Shown here in pieces: positions 44,186-47,104 of a stretch of 47,104 bases of DNA; the first letter of the stretch is position 1, and every line of letters begins with the position of its first letter. The translations under genes and the position numbers were made by a program. Source of the stretch: Mesorhizobium sp. B2-7-1. Lineage in GTDB: Bacteria > Pseudomonadota > Alphaproteobacteria > Rhizobiales > Rhizobiaceae. The stretch covers positions 1-47,104 of the forward strand of contig NZ_VFUA01000045.1 of NCBI RefSeq assembly GCF_006440735.1, read 5' to 3'. Below the pieces are notes generated by a model. The model saw only the letters and a list, made by a program, of their open reading frames with translations, was not told where the DNA came from and searched no databases.

Positions 44186-44961
44186 TGCTCGCTCAAGCCC
44201 CACATCCAATCTCAGCCGTTGAATCCCTCCCCCTTGTGCGGATCGAGGGCCTCAACAAGTGGTTCGGCGCCATACACGTTTTGAAAAACATCGATCTAAC
44301 GGTGCGTCCGGGCGCACGCATCGTCGTTTGCGGGCCGTCCGGCTCCGGCAAGTCGACGCTGATCCGCTGCATCAACGGTCTCGAGCCTTTCCAAAGGGGA
44401 ACGATTCAGCTCGAAGCGATAACCCTCGGGAACGACGCCCGCGATACCGCGAGGGCGCGCCGACAGACAGGTATGGTGTTCCAGAGCTTCAATCTCTTTC
44501 CGCACCTCACGGTGCTCGCCAACTGTACCCTGGCGCTCCGCCGGGTCCTCTTGAAATCGGCGCGCGAGGCCGAAGAGATCGCCATGCATCACCTGACGGT
44601 GGTGCGCATTCCCGAAAAGGCGCGGAGCTATCCCGCCCAGCTCTCGGGTGGTCAACAACAACGAGTGGCGATCGCACGCGCTCTCTGCCTCAACCCCCGT
44701 ATCATGCTGTTCGATGAACCCACCTCGGCGCTCGATCCTGAAATGATCAAGGAAGTGCTCGACGTCATGATAGCGCTGGCGGGAAGCGGCATGACCATGG
44801 TCTGCGTGACCCATGAAATGGGTTTTGCGCGCGAAGTCGCGGACGAGATCGTTTTCATGGACGAAGGCCGCGTTGTAGAGCATTCCTCTTCCAAAGATTT
44901 TTTCTCTAGAGCCGCTCACCCACGCGCCCGGCTGTTCCTGGATACTATCCTGAGCCATTGA
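44185..44961 (+). CDS. Polar amino acid ABC transporter ATP-binding protein
   Basis: This 258-residue ATPase is of the GlnQ/HisP type, with Walker A GPSGSGKST, the Q-loop in MVFQSFNLFPHLTV, signature LSGGQQQR, Walker B IMLFDEPTSALDPE and the switch His in CVTHEMGFA. All motifs are intact. It completes a permease-permease-ATPase set. No amino-acid binding protein gene is adjacent, so the importer must borrow one. Confidence 0.94.
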   Translation: MLAQAPHPISAVESLPLVRIEGLNKWFGAIHVLKNIDLTVRPGARIVVCGPSGSGKSTLIRCINGLEPFQRGTIQLEAITLGNDARDTARARRQTGMVFQSFNLFPHLTVLANCTLALRRVLLKSAREAEEIAMHHLTVVRIPEKARSYPAQLSGGQQQRVAIARALCLNPRIMLFDEPTSALDPEMIKEVLDVMIALAGSGMTMVCVTHEMGFAREVADEIVFMDEGRVVEHSSSKDFFSRAAHPRARLFLDTILSH

Positions 44962-45049
44962 GGACCGAGGCGTGTCGAGGTCGCGGGCACCCGCGGCGCA
45001 TGCCCGTCAATCCGGCAAATTGGATTCGGTGTCGGAAACGCCGCGCAGG

Positions 45050-45748
45050 TCACCACTCCGGCGCGAACGCGTAGCCGGCCGAGCGGACGGTCCGGATCAG
45101 ATCGCTTCCCACGGAAGCCCGAAGTCTTTTGCGCAGTCTGGCTATATGGACGTCGACCCCCCGCACGTCGGTTGCCGCTGCATGTTCAGGCCAAGCAGTC
45201 GCGACCAGTTCCTCGCGGCTGAACACCTTGCCAGGCTGCGCCAAAAGGCTGCGCAAAAGCTTGAACTCGATCGGTGGCATCGCGATTTCTTTTTGCTTGA
45301 AGAATGTCCGGTGAGTCTGTCGCTCCAGTCGGAAATCGCCCTGCATCAAATCCCCCGACTCAGTCTCGCGCGAGGATTTCGAAATTCCGGCTTTGCCGTG
45401 CAGCCAGGTCAGAAGTTGTTCAGGAGCAAACGGCCTTGAAAATATCTCGTCGACGCCAGCCTTGATGAGGTCCAGGTGCAGCTTGCCGGAACGAGGCGCC
45501 ACCAAACCTGCGAGGGGCGTTGCCATTGTCGCTTCGGATGACTTCAGCGCTATGCATTGCTTGGCGATTGCGCGATCGCCCGGATGACAGTCCAGGATGA
45601 CGGCAAGCGGCGCTGCGGTCCTGATGGCGCGCGCAATCTCCTTGTCCGCCGTGATTAGCCGCGTTTCGAAGCCGGCCACGGAAAGGATGTGCCCGAAAAC
45701 CAGAAGGAAGTCCGGGTCCTTCGAAGAGATCAGGACCAGCGGTTTCAT
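45050..45748 (-). CDS. OmpR/PhoB-type response regulator with altered receiver
   Basis: This 232-residue protein has an N-terminal receiver-like domain with Asp53 in VILDCHPGD and acidic residues Asp11 and Asp13, and a C-terminal winged helix (PPIEFKLLRSLLAQPGKVFSREEL, then VDVHIARLRKRL). The receiver's invariant Lys is replaced: SRPF (Arg105) stands where KPF is usual, so phosphorylation signalling may be weak or absent. No histidine kinase gene lies beside it. It runs head-on toward the ABC ATPase gene. It may act as a stand-alone DNA-binding regulator. Confidence 0.88.
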   Translation of the reverse strand: MKPLVLISSKDPDFLLVFGHILSVAGFETRLITADKEIARAIRTAAPLAVILDCHPGDRAIAKQCIALKSSEATMATPLAGLVAPRSGKLHLDLIKAGVDEIFSRPFAPEQLLTWLHGKAGISKSSRETESGDLMQGDFRLERQTHRTFFKQKEIAMPPIEFKLLRSLLAQPGKVFSREELVATAWPEHAAATDVRGVDVHIARLRKRLRASVGSDLIRTVRSAGYAFAPEW

Positions 45749-45804
45749 TTAGCCCACCAACCGAGTTTGACGATCATAGGCTGACTACAGCGCAATTGGG
45801 CGCG

Positions 45805-46077
45805 ATGACAATATCCCCTGGGTTCTTTGAATCGCCACAAGCGCACGCCGCGGAGGAAGAAACTTGCCCCGAGATCGCAAAGGAACCTTGGCAACGAGTT
45901 CGATCGCTTCAGCCGGGAGTATGGGACTATCGCGGAGAGGAAGCAGGCCGGCCGGCCCTGATTTATGACGGAATCTCAAACCGGATTAGCATAACCATCA
46001 GGAGCGTTCACCCTGCCGATCGGCCGCAGGCCGCGAGAAAATCCTCTCCAGCGCCCAGCATAAAGTCCTCGCGCTAG
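45805..46077 (+). CDS. Doubtful small protein
   Basis: A frame of about 90 codons here has an Ala/Glu-rich start (SPQAHAAEEETCPEIAKEPW) and an internal WDYRGEEAGRPALIYDG that looks mildly protein-like. There is no ribosome site, and its end overlaps the stop of the opposite small gene by a few bases. It could be a relic of an exported protein. The rest of 45749-46073 holds nothing else. Confidence 0.25.
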   Translation: MTISPGFFESPQAHAAEEETCPEIAKEPWQRVRSLQPGVWDYRGEEAGRPALIYDGISNRISITIRSVHPADRPQAARKSSPAPSIKSSR

Positions 46078-46250
46078 ACCCTCCTGAGAAGTCGGGCCTC
46101 GCGCAGCAGCGAGTTTGCATCGTTGCCAATCAGGTCGATTAGCTCACGTGCTTGGGCTTCGGTTACCCCAGTTTCCCGCGTGAGGAATTGCACCCTGAAT
46201 TCCATCTGGGCCCGCGCGCGCTCGACAAACTCTTGCTCGGTTTCGGCCAT
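46074..46250 (-). CDS. Small DUF3606-like protein
   Basis: This 58-residue protein (AETEQEFVERARAQMEF then TGVTEAQARELIDLIGNDANSL) matches the helical pattern of DUF3606-type proteins, in which a helix is followed by a turn with hydrophobic Leu/Ile and Gly-Asn-Asp. The function is unknown. ATG at 46250 starts the patterned region; it lies a short distance from the frameshifted relative on the opposite strand. Confidence 0.6.
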   Translation of the reverse strand: MAETEQEFVERARAQMEFRVQFLTRETGVTEAQARELIDLIGNDANSLLREARLLRRV

Positions 46251-46466
46251 AGGAAAGTCCCCAGTCGGTCGCAACGCAGCTGGGGGCAGACTGGTTCCAA
46301 CGAAAAGCCAATCGCAGCCAATCGGCGTAAGATACGGGCTCCCACGATTTCTAGCGGCTAAGACCCGTGGGGACCAACCGCCGACTGCGTTCCGGTCCCC
46401 TCAGCGTCAGCTAATGTGGAACTTTCCCCAGATGGCGGCTGTTCTCCCTGACGAGGAGGAACAGCC

Positions 46467-46647
46467 ATGGCAGACGACAAAAACAAGCGCGCGTGACCGC
46501 GACCGAGTGTCGGCGGATGAGGATTATGAAGTGCGCCATTTCGCCAACAAGGTTGGGCTGACGATCCAACAGGTCCGCGATCTGATCCAACAGCGCTGCA
46601 ACGATCGGAGCACGCTAGAACGCGAGGCGGAGAAGCTCCGGGGATGA
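46467..46647 (+). pseudogene. DUF3606 gene with frameshift
   Basis: A strong GAGGAGGA box precedes ATG GCA GAC GAC, the usual DUF3606 start, but after nine codons the frame ends in TGA (46494). One frame over, DRDRVSADEDYEVRHFANKVGLTI and QQVRDLIQQRCND continue the normal protein to 46647. One extra base in the GCGCGCG run explains this. A shorter product from the internal GTG is conceivable but would lose the conserved start. Confidence 0.7.
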
Positions 46648-46750
46648 CGAAGCTGTCGGACGCCATGCCATCCACCTCGATTAGGAAAACAGAATACGAT
46701 CGATCAGAACGCCACTTTTGTTTCGGGGCTGCGAACCTATAAACGCCCTC

Positions 46751-46966
46751 GTGAAGGTGACAGCGACTTACGATTCGGCGGCGGGCACATTCACGCTGGA
46801 GAAAGGCATATGGCGAAGGACGTTCCCGATCGCCGATTTGCCGAATTGGATACGCTTCTATCGTCAGCAGCAGGAACGATATCCAACACACGCTGCGCAA
46901 TACGCGGCCGATGTGGAGGCGCTTGAAGCACTGGCGGCCGAACTCCGCAACCGGTCTTGTGCCTGA
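46751..46966 (+). CDS. Unrecognised small protein
   Basis: From GTG at 46751 a 71-residue frame reads KVTATYDSAAGTFTLEKG and WIRFYRQQQERYPTHAAQY with a regular helix at the end. No signal or known motif is seen. An upstream ATG at 46718 is possible but adds non-patterned residues. It has moderate coding character. Confidence 0.45.
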   Translation: MKVTATYDSAAGTFTLEKGIWRRTFPIADLPNWIRFYRQQQERYPTHAAQYAADVEALEALAAELRNRSCA

Positions 46967-47008
46967 TGCTGCGGTCGAAAGCTGCAGGCCGTGCAGGCGC
47001 CCGGTCAG

Positions 47009-47104
47009 TTAGGCGCCCCGGTCCTGTTTCGCCTGGCGCCTATCGATCGCAACCTGGAGGCGGATCGCCGCGAGCAGGATGCTTATCAGAATTGGGTCGG
47101 TTGC
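47009..47104 (-). CDS. Partial gene running off the right edge
   Basis: On the minus strand the last 31 codons before a TAA at 47009 read DPILISILLAAIRLQVAIDRRQ and a basic tail, a membrane helix followed by a positive end. The start lies outside the window. Nothing more can be said of its identity. Confidence 0.35.
   Translation of the reverse strand, partial: ATDPILISILLAAIRLQVAIDRRQAKQDRGA

Noticed and set aside
1..47104. CRISPR arrays, intact tRNA or rRNA genes
   Set aside because: No regularly spaced repeats and no full tRNA cloverleaf or rRNA sequence were found by reading; a computed scan was not possible.

Overview
The window reads as chromosomal DNA of a GC-rich alphaproteobacterium of the Rhizobiales, most like Mesorhizobium. 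This is inferred from codon use, from large numbers of ABC transporters and sugar-acid enzymes, and from rhizobial-type trb genes with a DUF2274 gene and an alternative TrbK gene. No rRNA operon, intact tRNA or CRISPR array was seen.

Region 1 (about 240-14841) is a branched-sugar catabolic locus. Eleven leftward genes are tightly packed, mostly with ATGA, GTGA or TAATG overlaps: a PanE-like reductase, a ribose-type ABC importer (ATPase, permease, binding protein), a cytochrome P450, a metallo-beta-lactamase-fold hydrolase, a zinc alcohol dehydrogenase, an FAH-family protein, a Gfo/Idh/MocA dehydrogenase (probable D-apiose dehydrogenase), an ABM-domain protein and a D-apionate lactonase. Rightward from the same intergenic region run a FadR-type regulator, an OtnK-like (DUF1537) kinase and an OtnC-like class II aldolase-family decarboxylase. 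I read this as uptake of D-apiose or a derivative, oxidation to the lactone, hydrolysis to D-apionate, then oxidation, phosphorylation and decarboxylation by an enzyme set unlike the described apionate routes. A perfect 10-bp-arm inverted repeat lies between the two transcription units.

Region 2 (15394-22967) holds a branched-chain-type binding protein without its own permease genes, an ornithine cyclodeaminase-family protein, a leftward LysR regulator, and a coupled GMC oxidoreductase, aldehyde dehydrogenase and enolase-superfamily set. A palindromic T-N11-A site lies between LysR and GMC. The substrate is unknown.

Region 3 (about 23000-31700) is patchy accessory DNA: a truncated lipoprotein gene, an unrecognised protein, a DUF2130 protein, a large serine recombinase coupled to a RepB-like gene, a hicB gene with a premature stop, a glycine-zipper lipoprotein, a frameshifted bestrophin gene, a methyltransferase and a LysR remnant. 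It ends at a 14-nt initiator-tRNA 3' end followed by its terminator, which looks like the displaced end of an integration site.

Region 4 (about 31700-47104) carries a complete-looking mating-pair-formation set (trbBCDEJ, trbK-like, trbLFGI, DUF2274), but no relaxase or coupling-protein gene is in view. Next to it, divergently, is a polar amino-acid ABC transporter lacking a binding protein in view, then an atypical response regulator and small DUF3606-like genes, one of them frameshifted. This is best read as part of an integrative and conjugative element or its remnant.
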